Position numbers and translations under genes: made by a program
In this document: positions 1-6,860 of the stretch, piece after piece
How the letters are laid out: every line of letters begins with the position of its first letter
Position numbering within the stretch: position 1 is the stretch's first letter
Notes under the pieces: model-generated
What the model was told of the DNA's origin: nothing
Seen by the model: only the letters and a program-made list of their open reading frames with translations
The model's database searches: none
NCBI GenBank assembly: GCA_038232255.1
Contig: JBBSIF010000042.1
Location: 1 to 17,092 of the forward strand
Reading direction: 5' to 3'
Length of the DNA: 17,092 nucleotides
Source: JAWWPG01 sp038232255
GTDB lineage: Bacteria; Actinomycetota; Actinomycetes; Propionibacteriales; Nocardioidaceae

Positions 1-182
1 AGCATGCACGGCCGCTCACGCAGAGCGCGGACGATGCCGTCGCCGACCGCCAGGTAGTAGTCGACGAGGTCCCACTTCGTGGCGCCGGTCTCCGGGAAGT
101 ACACCCGTTTCGGGTTCGAGACCCGCACCGTGCGGTCACCGACCTCGATCTCGAGGGAAGCGGGCGAGCTCGCGGGAGACAT
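1..182 (-). CDS. ligD: LigD-type polymerase/primase domain protein, N-terminal fragment
   Basis: The minus strand from ATG 182 to the window edge encodes 60 residues that begin MSPASSPASLEIEVGDRTVR and continue with VSNPKRVYFPETGATKWDLV and DYYLAVGDGIVRALRERP. This pattern (SNPxKxxFPExGxTKxDLxxYY, then RPxxL) is the conserved start of the archaeo-eukaryotic-primase-like polymerase domain of bacterial LigD. That domain fills gaps and adds nucleotides during Ku-dependent non-homologous end joining. The catalytic acidic residues lie beyond the edge and cannot be seen. Actinobacteria often carry this domain as a free-standing protein of roughly 300 residues, so whether a ligase domain is fused is unknown. 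There is no good Shine-Dalgarno sequence, but a TANNNT hexamer sits 6 nt before the ATG, which fits a leaderless message. The gene is divergent from the permease at 373. Confidence 0.8.
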   Translation of the reverse strand, partial: MSPASSPASLEIEVGDRTVRVSNPKRVYFPETGATKWDLVDYYLAVGDGIVRALRERPCM

Positions 183-188
183 GCCACC

Positions 189-194
189 AACGTA
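189..194 (-). promoter_or_regulatory. candidate -10 element of a leaderless ligD-type transcript
   Basis: Read on the minus strand the hexamer is TACGTT (fits TANNNT), separated from the ATG at 182 by 6 nt. In actinobacteria this spacing typically puts the transcription start at the start codon, giving a leaderless mRNA. No convincing -35 box is visible and no ribosome binding site precedes the ATG. The call rests on spacing alone. Confidence 0.35.
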
Positions 195-360
195 ACGGTG
201 CCGCCTGGCGCCCGGCGGAACGCGGCGGCGCACCCGGCACGCGGAAAGTTGCCCACGCAGCGGCGTAGGTGCTTCCCTGGCGGGCCACTTTGCGAGATGC
301 TGCCGTAACCCACGACCGGGGGGCGAGCCGCTTCTGGACCCGCTGATCCCTGTCCTGTTC

Positions 361-366
361 GAGGAG
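361..366 (+). promoter_or_regulatory. Shine-Dalgarno site of the amino acid permease
   Basis: GAGGAG lies 6 nt before the ATG at 373. It is a strong match to the anti-Shine-Dalgarno and fixes this ATG as the permease start. The rest of the divergent gap 183-372 shows no gene and no clear -35/-10 pair for the plus strand. Confidence 0.7.
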
Positions 367-372
367 AACGCT

Positions 373-1869
373 ATGAACCTCCTGCGCACAAAGACGATCG
401 AGCAGTCCATCGCCGACACCGAGGAGAGCGAGCACCAGCTCCGCAAGACGCTCGGCCCGCTGCAGCTCACGGTCTTCGGCGTCGGGGTCATCATCGGGAC
501 CGGAATCTTCGTGCTCACGGGCGAGGCGGCCGGCGAGAAGGCGGGCCCCGCCGTGGCGCTGTCCTTCGTGTTCTCGGGCATCGCCTGCGCGCTCGCCGCC
601 TTGTGCTACGCCGAGTTCGCCAGCACGGTCCCGGTCGCCGGCTCGGCGTACACGTTCTCCTACGCGAGCCTCGGCGAGCTCGTCGCGTGGATCATCGGCT
701 GGGACCTCATCCTCGAGCTCGCGCTCGGCGCCAGCACGGTGGCGGTCGGCTGGTCGACGTACTTCGCCGACGTGATGGACGAGGCCAGCATCACCGTCCC
801 CGGCTGGGCTTACGGCGAGGGCCACAACCTCGTCGCTGCCGTCATCGTTCTGATCCTGACGGCGGTCATCTGTCTCGGCATCAAGGTGTCCTCGCAGGTC
901 AACTTCGTGATGGTCACGATCAAGCTCGCGATCGTGATGCTGGTGATCATCGCCGGGCTCTTCTTCATCAAGTGGAGCAACTACTCGCCGTTCATCCCGC
1001 CCACGGGGTCGCGGGCGGCGAGCGGCGGGGCGCCGACGTCGTCGCTGCTGCAGGACATCGGCTTCGCACCCGGTGCGTTCGGCGTCAGCGGGATCTTCAC
1101 CGGTGCTGCGCTGGTGTTCTTCGCCTACATCGGCTTCGACATCGTGGCCACGGCCGCGGAGGAGACCAAGAACCCGCAGCGCGACATGCCGATCGGCATC
1201 CTCTCGTCCCTCGGCATCTGCACGGTGCTGTACGTCGCGGTGTCGCTGGTGGTCACGGGGATGGTGAAGTACAACAACCTCAAGGTCGATGCTCCGCTGG
1301 CTGAGGCGTTCCGCACCGTCGGGCACCCGGGGATCGCGACGACGATCTCGGTCGGAGCGCTCGTGGGCCTCACGACCGTGATGATGATCTTGTTGCTCGG
1401 CCAGAGCCGGGTCTTCTTCGCGATGAGCCGCGACCGTCTGCTGCCGCCGATGTTCGCCAAGGTCAGCCCGCGGTTCGGCACCCCGATCCGGACCTCGATC
1501 ATCACCGGTGTCGCGGTCGCGTTGATCTCCACGTTCGTGCCGCTGACGGAGCTGGCCGAGCTGGTCAACATCGGCACGCTGTTCGCGTTCGTGCTGGTCG
1601 CCATCGGAGTCCTCGTGCTGCGCCGGACTCGTCCCGACCTGGAGCGCGCGTTCCGCTGTCCCGGCGTTCCTGCGGTGCCGGTGCTGGCGGTGCTGGCCGC
1701 GGTCTACCTGATGCTCAACCTGCCCGCCGCCACCTGGCTGCGGTTCCTCATCTGGATGGCGATCGGCTTCGTCGTCTACTTCCTCTACAGCGCGAGCCAC
1801 AGCCGGCTCGTGACCGACCCGAACTACTCCCGCGACGCCGACGCGGCGGCAGCCGCTCGTCGGCAGTGA
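373..1869 (+). CDS. APC-superfamily amino acid permease (cationic amino acid transporter type)
   Basis: This 498-residue integral membrane protein has the usual length for the bacterial YfnA-like / cationic amino acid transporter branch of the APC superfamily, proton-coupled importers of amino acids in the cytoplasmic membrane. The first membrane segment carries GVGVIIGTGIFVLTG (about residues 36-50); its unwound GTGIF part (42-46) binds substrate in this fold. Other family marks are the CYAEFAS and PVAGSAYTFSYASLGE stretches (78-102), GFDIVATAAEETKNPQRDMPIGI (about 254-276), a signature of this branch, and QSRVFFAMSRDRLLP later on. About 12 hydrophobic segments can be counted; the tail is short and alanine/arginine rich. 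The substrate cannot be set from sequence. It stands alone: the upstream gene is divergent and the downstream one convergent. Confidence 0.92.
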   Translation: MNLLRTKTIEQSIADTEESEHQLRKTLGPLQLTVFGVGVIIGTGIFVLTGEAAGEKAGPAVALSFVFSGIACALAALCYAEFASTVPVAGSAYTFSYASLGELVAWIIGWDLILELALGASTVAVGWSTYFADVMDEASITVPGWAYGEGHNLVAAVIVLILTAVICLGIKVSSQVNFVMVTIKLAIVMLVIIAGLFFIKWSNYSPFIPPTGSRAASGGAPTSSLLQDIGFAPGAFGVSGIFTGAALVFFAYIGFDIVATAAEETKNPQRDMPIGILSSLGICTVLYVAVSLVVTGMVKYNNLKVDAPLAEAFRTVGHPGIATTISVGALVGLTTVMMILLLGQSRVFFAMSRDRLLPPMFAKVSPRFGTPIRTSIITGVAVALISTFVPLTELAELVNIGTLFAFVLVAIGVLVLRRTRPDLERAFRCPGVPAVPVLAVLAAVYLMLNLPAATWLRFLIWMAIGFVVYFLYSASHSRLVTDPNYSRDADAAAAARRQ

Positions 1870-1870
1870 C

Positions 1871-1923
1871 GCCGCCGGTCTGACGCGCCGTCGGGGGACG
1901 CCGGCCGTCCGGGGAACGGCGGC
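1871..1923 (+). terminator. nested hairpin after the permease, possible terminator
   Basis: Two base positions after the permease stop codon, an outer inverted repeat GCCGCCG (1871-1877) / CGGCGGC (1917-1923) encloses an inner hairpin GGACG (1896-1900) / CGTCC (1906-1910) with a 5-nt loop. No T tract follows, as is common in high-GC genomes where such structures may still end transcription. It lies between convergent genes. Confidence 0.35.
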
Positions 1924-1929
1924 AGCTAG

Positions 1930-1999
1930 CCGAACGGCTCGTTCGAGCTGTTGCGGTCGTCGCGGAGCCACGTGGCGGACCCGAACGGCTCGTTCGAGC
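1930..1999. repeat. 19-bp direct repeat with internal palindromes, two copies
   Basis: The 19-mer CCGAACGGCTCGTTCGAGC occurs exactly at 1930-1948 and again at 1981-1999, 51 bp apart. Each copy contains two overlapping inverted repeats: CGAAC/GTTCG around GGCTC, and GCTCG/CGAGC around TT. The rest of the gene-free stretch 1870-2136 holds the hairpin listed separately and nothing else recognisable. The role is unknown: it could be a dispersed intergenic repeat, a pair of protein-binding sites, or part of a bidirectional terminator. Confidence 0.6.
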
Positions 2000-2136
2000 G
2001 GTACGAGGAGGAGCGGCCCTGGCTTCGTCGGCGTTCCGTCCCCTGCACTGGTCGCGACGTGCGGCGGAAGGCACGGACGTAAGCCGGGGGAAGCGCGGTC
2101 GGCCGGTGAAAGTCGGGACGTCGGCGGGTGAGGTGA

Positions 2137-3432
2137 TCAGGCTTTCTCGCGCCCGCCCGCGAGGCGCCTGAGGCGACGCCCGACGTTCACGACCCGCCAG
2201 TAGGCGACCCGCAGCCTCATCAGCGCCGTACGCCGCTCAGCCATCGCGATCAAGGCACGGCGAAGCGGCCTCGTCCTCAGGTCGTCGAGCAGGTGGTCGT
2301 GGTCCGCGCGAAGACGCTGATGCTCGACGGTGATGGCATCGAGCTCCGCGCGGGTGGCCCGCTGCGCTGCCTCCTGCTCGCGACGGCTTCTCGCGCGGGT
2401 GCGCGCCTCGTTCAGCCGCTCCAACAACCCGCTGATCGCCTCGACACCTTCGCCGAGGAGAACCGCGTCGGCTATCGACTCGGGATGCTCGGTGACACCT
2501 CCGGGCGGCTCGACCGTGGCTGTCGAAGGGACCAGCTCGGCCAGGTCTCCGACGACGTCGACTCCTTGGGCACGGAGCTCGTCGACCATCTGGACGGAGC
2601 GTTCGACGGCGAAGTCCCGGTTGCTTCCGGTCAGGGCGACCCGGGCGCCGTCGCGGCCGGCGAGGACGTCCTGCGCCAAGATCTCCTTGACCGTCTCCGG
2701 GTAGGGCCCCGGGAGCCGCAGTCGATCCCCGAGCTGGGCGTTCACGCGCCGGAGCAGCTCTGCCTGCTCGGCGCGCAGCGACGAGTTGGCTCTCGACCAG
2801 ACGAGCTCGAACGACCCGGCGTCCAGGCCGAGGAGCCCTGCGAAGCGCTCCCACAGTGCTTCGGGCCGAGAGCCTCGCGGGGGCACCGTGACCAGGTGGA
2901 TGTTGTCTGCCGCAACGGCGGCCCCCCATCTGCGGCAGACGTCGGCGCAGTCCTGAACGGTCCAGAACCAGCTGGCGTCCGGACCCCGCTCCCTCAGCTC
3001 GGCGACGAAGTCACTGAACGTGACGGCGGCGCGATGCTTCAGGTGCTCCTGCCACTCGGCGGGGATCTGTCGTTCGAGGTCACGGGCCGTGACGATCACG
3101 TGGACGTCCGCATCCCCCCACGCGGCCACGGCGTTGACCGCCTGAGCGGCGGTGGTGGCGGCGAAGAGCTCGTGCGAGACCAGGACGTTCCCGTTCCAGG
3201 TCTGGCCCTCCTCCACGAGCCGCGTCCACATGCCGATGGCACGCGCCGGGAATCTTGGCTCGTACGACAGCTCGCGGACGTCGACGGACGCGAGGAAGTG
3301 GTCGTGGAAGGAGCCGAGGGGCAGCAGCAGCCCCTGCTCTCGAGCGAGGTCCCGCTGTGACCACAGGACCTGCTGAAGGAACGTGGTCCCGGTCTTCGGG
3401 CTGCCGACGTGCAGCAGCACCTTCCGAGGCAT
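2137..3432 (-). CDS. sulfotransferase-like protein, paralog A
   Basis: This 431-residue protein starts MPRKVLLHVGSPKTGTT. The PKTGTTFLQ loop (12-20) is the 5'-phosphosulfate-binding P-loop of PAPS-dependent sulfotransferases. TARDLERQIPAEWQE (115-129) holds the arginine expected at the PAPS 3'-phosphate site, in the RDLxRxxPAxWQE form of this actinobacterial family rather than the classical RDP...S. Conserved further on are FWTVQDC (156-162), LWERF (193-197), ANSSL (215-219) and DVVGDLAEL (292-300). Residues about 335-395 look coiled-coil, and the tail (390-430) is very basic. The ATG at 3432 is chosen over an in-frame start at 3510 because AAGGGAG precedes it and the paralogs begin at the same motif. 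The likely role is sulfate transfer from PAPS to a glycan or lipid in the cytoplasm; the acceptor is unknown. It is divergent from paralog B. Confidence 0.72.
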   Translation of the reverse strand: MPRKVLLHVGSPKTGTTFLQQVLWSQRDLAREQGLLLPLGSFHDHFLASVDVRELSYEPRFPARAIGMWTRLVEEGQTWNGNVLVSHELFAATTAAQAVNAVAAWGDADVHVIVTARDLERQIPAEWQEHLKHRAAVTFSDFVAELRERGPDASWFWTVQDCADVCRRWGAAVAADNIHLVTVPPRGSRPEALWERFAGLLGLDAGSFELVWSRANSSLRAEQAELLRRVNAQLGDRLRLPGPYPETVKEILAQDVLAGRDGARVALTGSNRDFAVERSVQMVDELRAQGVDVVGDLAELVPSTATVEPPGGVTEHPESIADAVLLGEGVEAISGLLERLNEARTRARSRREQEAAQRATRAELDAITVEHQRLRADHDHLLDDLRTRPLRRALIAMAERRTALMRLRVAYWRVVNVGRRLRRLAGGREKA

Positions 3433-3561
3433 TGCACTCCCTTGACCGATGCAACCGGGGGTTCCGAGGCGGGAACAGGCTACCGCTGGCCGGCTGCAGG
3501 GTCGCAGCACGCCTCACCAGGTGCCGCTCGGCAACGGCGCCGACCAGACGGTTGCCGCGCT

Positions 3562-3567
3562 TAGACT
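3562..3567 (+). promoter_or_regulatory. weak candidate -10 for the paralog B/C operon
   Basis: TAGACT (fits TANNNT) lies 27 nt before the GTG at 3595, in the 162-bp gap between divergent paralogs A and B. The sequence 17-18 nt upstream does not resemble a -35 box, so this is only a candidate. Confidence 0.22.
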
Positions 3568-3594
3568 CAGAAGGTCCAACGACCGACGAAACGG

Positions 3595-4851
3595 GTGGCC
3601 GGCGTGACCAGGCGAGTGTTCTTGCATGTCGGGCTCCCCAAGAGCGGAACCACCTACGTGCAGGCCGTCCTGAGGGAGAACAAGGAGCGCCTGTCGGATC
3701 GCGCCTGCCTGCTCTACCCCGGGAGGACCTGGGAGGACCAGGTGATGGCGGTACGCGACGTACGCGCCGCCACCGGTCCGCGGACATCGCCGTCCCGGAC
3801 GGCCGGCGCCTGGCAGCGGTTGGTGAGCGAGATGGCCGACTGGGACGGCGACAGCGTCGTCTCCATGGAGTGGCTCGCGAGCGCGACCAGCACGGACGTC
3901 GGTCGCATCGTCGCGTCGCTGGCGCCGATGCAGGTGCACGTGGTCCTGACGGTTCGAGACTTGGCGCGGACGGTTCCTGCCGCCTGGCAGGAGTTCGTGC
4001 AGAACTGGGAGCCGTGGTCCTGGCCGGAGTTCGTCGGTGCCGTGGCGTCGGAGAACCCGAGGGCGACTCCGCCAGGCAACAAGTTCTGGTCCCAGCAGGA
4101 CCTCGGCAAGATCCTTGCCACTTGGCGCGACGCGATCCCCGCCGAGCACCTGCACGTGGTGACGGTGCCGCAGTCGGGTGCCCCGGCGGGTGAGCTCTGG
4201 TCCCGGGTGTGCCGCGTCCTCGAGGTGGACGGCCGACTGTTCGATGCCAGCGGCAAGGGTACGAACGAGTCCCTGGGTCTCGAGTCGGCCGAGCTCATGC
4301 TGCGGGTGAACGAGGTCAGTCGCCTGCGCAGCGTGGACTGGAAGACCTACGAGGCGATGTTCAAGCAGGCGCTTGCCAAGCGAGGCCTCTCCCAGCGCAA
4401 GCACGTGGAGACACCTCAGCACACCATCCCTCCCCGCCTCGAGGAGTGGACTCGCGCCCGGACCGCCGAGCAGATCGCCGCGATCGAGGCCTCCGGCGCT
4501 CAGGTGGTCGGAGACGTCGCCGACCTCGAGCCCCGCTTCGCGCCGTGCTCCGATGACGCCCAGGCACCGAGGGTCGACGGCATGCTCGAGGCAGCGGTGG
4601 AGGGCCTGGTCTTCCTGGCCAAGGACAGCGCCAAGGAACTCAGCCGGCTGCGGAGGCGCAACACCGCGCTGGAGCGCCGAGCCGCCAGCCTGGCCGAGCG
4701 GCCCGAGCAGCATCCGATGACCACGACCCTGCAGGGACCCCGGCGACGGGTTGAGCCGGCGTTACGTCGCGTGCACGCCGGCGCCCGCCGCGTGCGCGAC
4801 GGCGCGCGCCGAGTCGCCGCCATCGCCGCCCGCGGCCAAGTCGGGCCCTGA
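3595..4851 (+). CDS. sulfotransferase-like protein, paralog B, with heptad-repeat tail
   Basis: This 418-residue protein is clearly related to paralogs A and C. The P-loop is LPKSGTTYVQ (14-23), the probable PAPS 3'-phosphate motif is TVRDLARTVPAAWQE (119-133), and the family blocks FWSQQDL (164-170), LWSRVC (201-206), TNESLGLESAELMLRVN (223-239) and QVVGDVADL (303-311) are all present. A short coiled coil (about 345-368) leads into an arginine-rich tail in which RRV recurs every seven residues four times (384-407). The GTG at 3595 gives MAGVTRRVFLHVG. A second GTG at 3604 would give MTRRVFLHVG, and no strong Shine-Dalgarno decides between them. The stop TGA shares its last A with the ATG of paralog C (TGATG), so the two are translationally coupled. 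The expected activity is PAPS-dependent sulfation of an unidentified carbohydrate or lipid acceptor. Confidence 0.7.
   Translation: MAGVTRRVFLHVGLPKSGTTYVQAVLRENKERLSDRACLLYPGRTWEDQVMAVRDVRAATGPRTSPSRTAGAWQRLVSEMADWDGDSVVSMEWLASATSTDVGRIVASLAPMQVHVVLTVRDLARTVPAAWQEFVQNWEPWSWPEFVGAVASENPRATPPGNKFWSQQDLGKILATWRDAIPAEHLHVVTVPQSGAPAGELWSRVCRVLEVDGRLFDASGKGTNESLGLESAELMLRVNEVSRLRSVDWKTYEAMFKQALAKRGLSQRKHVETPQHTIPPRLEEWTRARTAEQIAAIEASGAQVVGDVADLEPRFAPCSDDAQAPRVDGMLEAAVEGLVFLAKDSAKELSRLRRRNTALERRAASLAERPEQHPMTTTLQGPRRRVEPALRRVHAGARRVRDGARRVAAIAARGQVGP
4744..4827 (+). repeat. four in-frame 21-bp units encoding RRV heptads
   Basis: Within paralog B, codons for RRV recur exactly every 21 bp: residues 384-386, 391-393, 398-400 and 405-407, e.g. 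RRVHAGARRVRDGARRV. The DNA units have diverged while the protein pattern is kept. A helix built this way would have an arginine stripe, suggesting membrane-surface or nucleic-acid/polyanion contact. Paralog C lacks this tail. Confidence 0.6.
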
Positions 4852-5972
4852 TGACGACACGGCCCCACCACCGGGCCGAGTCCACGGGATCGAGCCCTTC
4901 CCGGACGGCCGGCCCCACCGTCTTCCTGCACGTCGGCACACCGAAGTCCGGTACGACGCACCTGCAGGCGCGGATGTCCGCGAACCGGGAGCAGGCCGAG
5001 CGGCAGGGCCTCCTCTGGCCCGGTCCAGCACGCCGCGTGCAGGTGGAGGCGGTGCGGGACCTGCTCAGCCTGGAAGCCGGAGGGTCCCTCGCGCCGGACG
5101 GTCCGTGGTCGCGGCTCGCGACGACCCTTCGGGCGTGGTCCGGGCCGCGCGCCCTCATCTCGATGGAGTGGCTCGGAGAGAGCACGCCCGCCCAGGCCGA
5201 GGCCGCTGTGCGGAGTGTGGCTCCGGCGCCAGTGGAGATCGTCGTCACCGCTCGCGACCTGCTCCGCACGTTCGTCGCGCAGTGGCAGGAGATGACGAAG
5301 AACTACCGCCCGTGGACCTGGGCCCAGTTCGTCGAGGAGATGACCAAGACCGGCTCGGGGCCGGCGCACAGTGCCTTCTGGCGCCAGCAGGACCTTCCCG
5401 CCGTGCTGCGCACCTGGAGTGCCGTGGTGCCGGCGCACCGCATCCACCTCGTCACCGTGCCTGCGCAGGAGTCGGACCCGGACCTCCTGTGGCGACGCTT
5501 CTGCTCGGCGGTCGGCCTCGACGGCAGCACCTTCACATCCCCTGGCCCGCGGAACGAGTCGCTCGGCGCCGTGTCGGCCGTCCTCATGCAGCGCATCAAC
5601 GTCGCGGCGCTCGCCAGCGGCGTCGACCACGCCACCTACCAACGCACGCTGCACAAGGCGGTCGCGCGACGGGTGCTGGCGAGCTACCGCGGACGTGAGC
5701 AGTCGATCGCCGTCTCCGCTGAGGTCGACGCATGGATACGCGAGCGCGCCGAGTCCTTGGTCGACGACGTTCGCCGCCTCGACCTGCAGGTCGTCGGAGA
5801 CCTCGCGGACCTCCTCCCCGGTCCCGCTCTGCTCGGCACCGAGCCCGCGGATGTCGGAGATGCCGAACTGCTCGAGACCTGCATCCGGGCGCTGGTCGAC
5901 CTGAGCACGTCGCCGCAGAGTGGGCCGGCACACGCGGGTCGTCGCCCAGCCGGCGACGGCTCACACGACTGA
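4851..5972 (+). CDS. sulfotransferase-like protein, paralog C
   Basis: This 373-residue protein has a 22-residue polar N-terminal extension followed by TVFLHVGTPKSGTTHLQ; the P-loop is at 30-39. The TARDLLRTFVAQWQE motif (133-147) matches the probable PAPS 3'-phosphate site of A and B. Also shared are FWRQQDL (176-182), LWRRFC (213-218), RNESLG (234-239) and LQVVGDLADL (312-321). It ends soon after the core, without the coiled coil and basic tail of A and B. The start ATG overlaps the stop of B by one base, so the pair was probably transcribed and translated together. The end overlaps the convergent glycosyltransferase gene by 12 bp. Probable role: sulfation of a glycan or lipid with an acceptor preference different from B. 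Specific function is inferred from the fold only. Confidence 0.7.
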   Translation: MTTRPHHRAESTGSSPSRTAGPTVFLHVGTPKSGTTHLQARMSANREQAERQGLLWPGPARRVQVEAVRDLLSLEAGGSLAPDGPWSRLATTLRAWSGPRALISMEWLGESTPAQAEAAVRSVAPAPVEIVVTARDLLRTFVAQWQEMTKNYRPWTWAQFVEEMTKTGSGPAHSAFWRQQDLPAVLRTWSAVVPAHRIHLVTVPAQESDPDLLWRRFCSAVGLDGSTFTSPGPRNESLGAVSAVLMQRINVAALASGVDHATYQRTLHKAVARRVLASYRGREQSIAVSAEVDAWIRERAESLVDDVRRLDLQVVGDLADLLPGPALLGTEPADVGDAELLETCIRALVDLSTSPQSGPAHAGRRPAGDGSHD

Positions 5973-6860
5973 GCGGAACCTCTCGGGCAGCAGCATCAGC
6001 GGGTTGTCTGACTCCGCGACATCTTCCGGTCCTCGGCTCCGGAAGTATCCGCTCGGCATCTCGTGCACCACCTGGGACAGGTCGCACAGGTCCGACGACA
6101 GCTCGCGAACCTCCCCGAGGTGCACCTCTGCGACCCACTGGCGGACCTGCTGCTGAAGGGTTTCAGCGCCGAGCGGCCAGGTGCTCTTCCCGCTGCCGCG
6201 TCGCTCTTGCACGTAGATCTTCTGGCGGCGGTCCGCGACGTCCGCGAGCGCCTGCTCGTCGGCGTACTTCAGGTGCAGCAGCAAGAGCTCAGGGTCGACG
6301 ACGTACGGCGCCTTGATGCCGTGGAAACCCTGCAGCCAAGGAGCCGGCCGCCGCTTGACGAGCGGCTTGCACATGCCGGGGGCGAACTTCACCAGGCGCC
6401 GCTGCGACAGGACGGGTCGACCGGCCTCGAGCGGTGGCTCACTGCCGGGGTCGTGCAGGACATTGAGGCCGAGCGGGGCGAGTGCGTCGCTGCTTGCCCG
6501 CGCGTCCAGGTACGCGCGAAGTCCGTCGTGGTGCTGCGGATCAGGCACCAGGAACTCGTCGACGTCGGTGAAGATCACGACGTCGAAACAGGTGAGCAGC
6601 CCGCGGGTGAGACTGTTCACGAGATCGACCCGCGTCTGCATCCAGTTTCGCTTCCACGGCCCCGGTGGCATGTGCAAGACGGTGCACGGCAGCTGGTCGG
6701 TGGACTGGTCCACGCTGTTGTCGTCGATCACGAACAGGTTGTCGTTGCCGACCTGAGATCCGTAGTAGCCGACCCAGCGGGGGAGCATCGCCGCCTCATC
6801 GCGCGTCATCGTCATGACAGCCACCCGGATCGGTGTGGACTCCTGCGGCGAGGTGCTCAT
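5961..6860 (-). CDS. family-2-type glycosyltransferase (Glyco_tranf_2_4-like)
   Basis: This 299-residue soluble protein begins MSTSPQESTPIRVAVMTMTR. The core resembles the GT-A fold of the Glyco_tranf_2_4 (PF13704) group: MTMTRDEAAMLPRWVGYYGSQVG (17-38), a sugar-nucleotide-contacting VIDDNSVD (44-51), and the metal-binding FTDVDEFLVPDP (97-108), where the DxD is D99-D101. A histidine in LLLLHLKYAD (191-200) fits the late metal or base position of these enzymes. Members are usually in polysaccharide or surface-glycan loci; donor and acceptor are not predictable. There is no signal peptide or membrane segment. Its ATG overlaps the stop of the upstream gene at 6857-6860 (ATGA), so it is translationally coupled to the compact sulfotransferase-like gene. 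The 3' end runs 12 bp into paralog C. Confidence 0.75.
   Translation of the reverse strand: MSTSPQESTPIRVAVMTMTRDEAAMLPRWVGYYGSQVGNDNLFVIDDNSVDQSTDQLPCTVLHMPPGPWKRNWMQTRVDLVNSLTRGLLTCFDVVIFTDVDEFLVPDPQHHDGLRAYLDARASSDALAPLGLNVLHDPGSEPPLEAGRPVLSQRRLVKFAPGMCKPLVKRRPAPWLQGFHGIKAPYVVDPELLLLHLKYADEQALADVADRRQKIYVQERRGSGKSTWPLGAETLQQQVRQWVAEVHLGEVRELSSDLCDLSQVVHEMPSGYFRSRGPEDVAESDNPLMLLPERFRSVV

Noticed and set aside
136..1971. A 611-codon open frame antisense to the permease
   Set aside because: Its product is rich in R, D, E, H and Q with no family motif, as expected from the complement of a high-GC3 membrane protein gene. The sense strand has a clear APC permease with a ribosome binding site.
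3433..3510. Upstream 26-residue extension of paralog A
   Set aside because: The extension is unlike the paralogs, and ATG 3432 has AAGGGAG just upstream.
4500..5933. A 477-codon minus-strand frame across paralogs B and C
   Set aside because: Antisense to two paralogs whose shared motifs prove the plus-strand reading.
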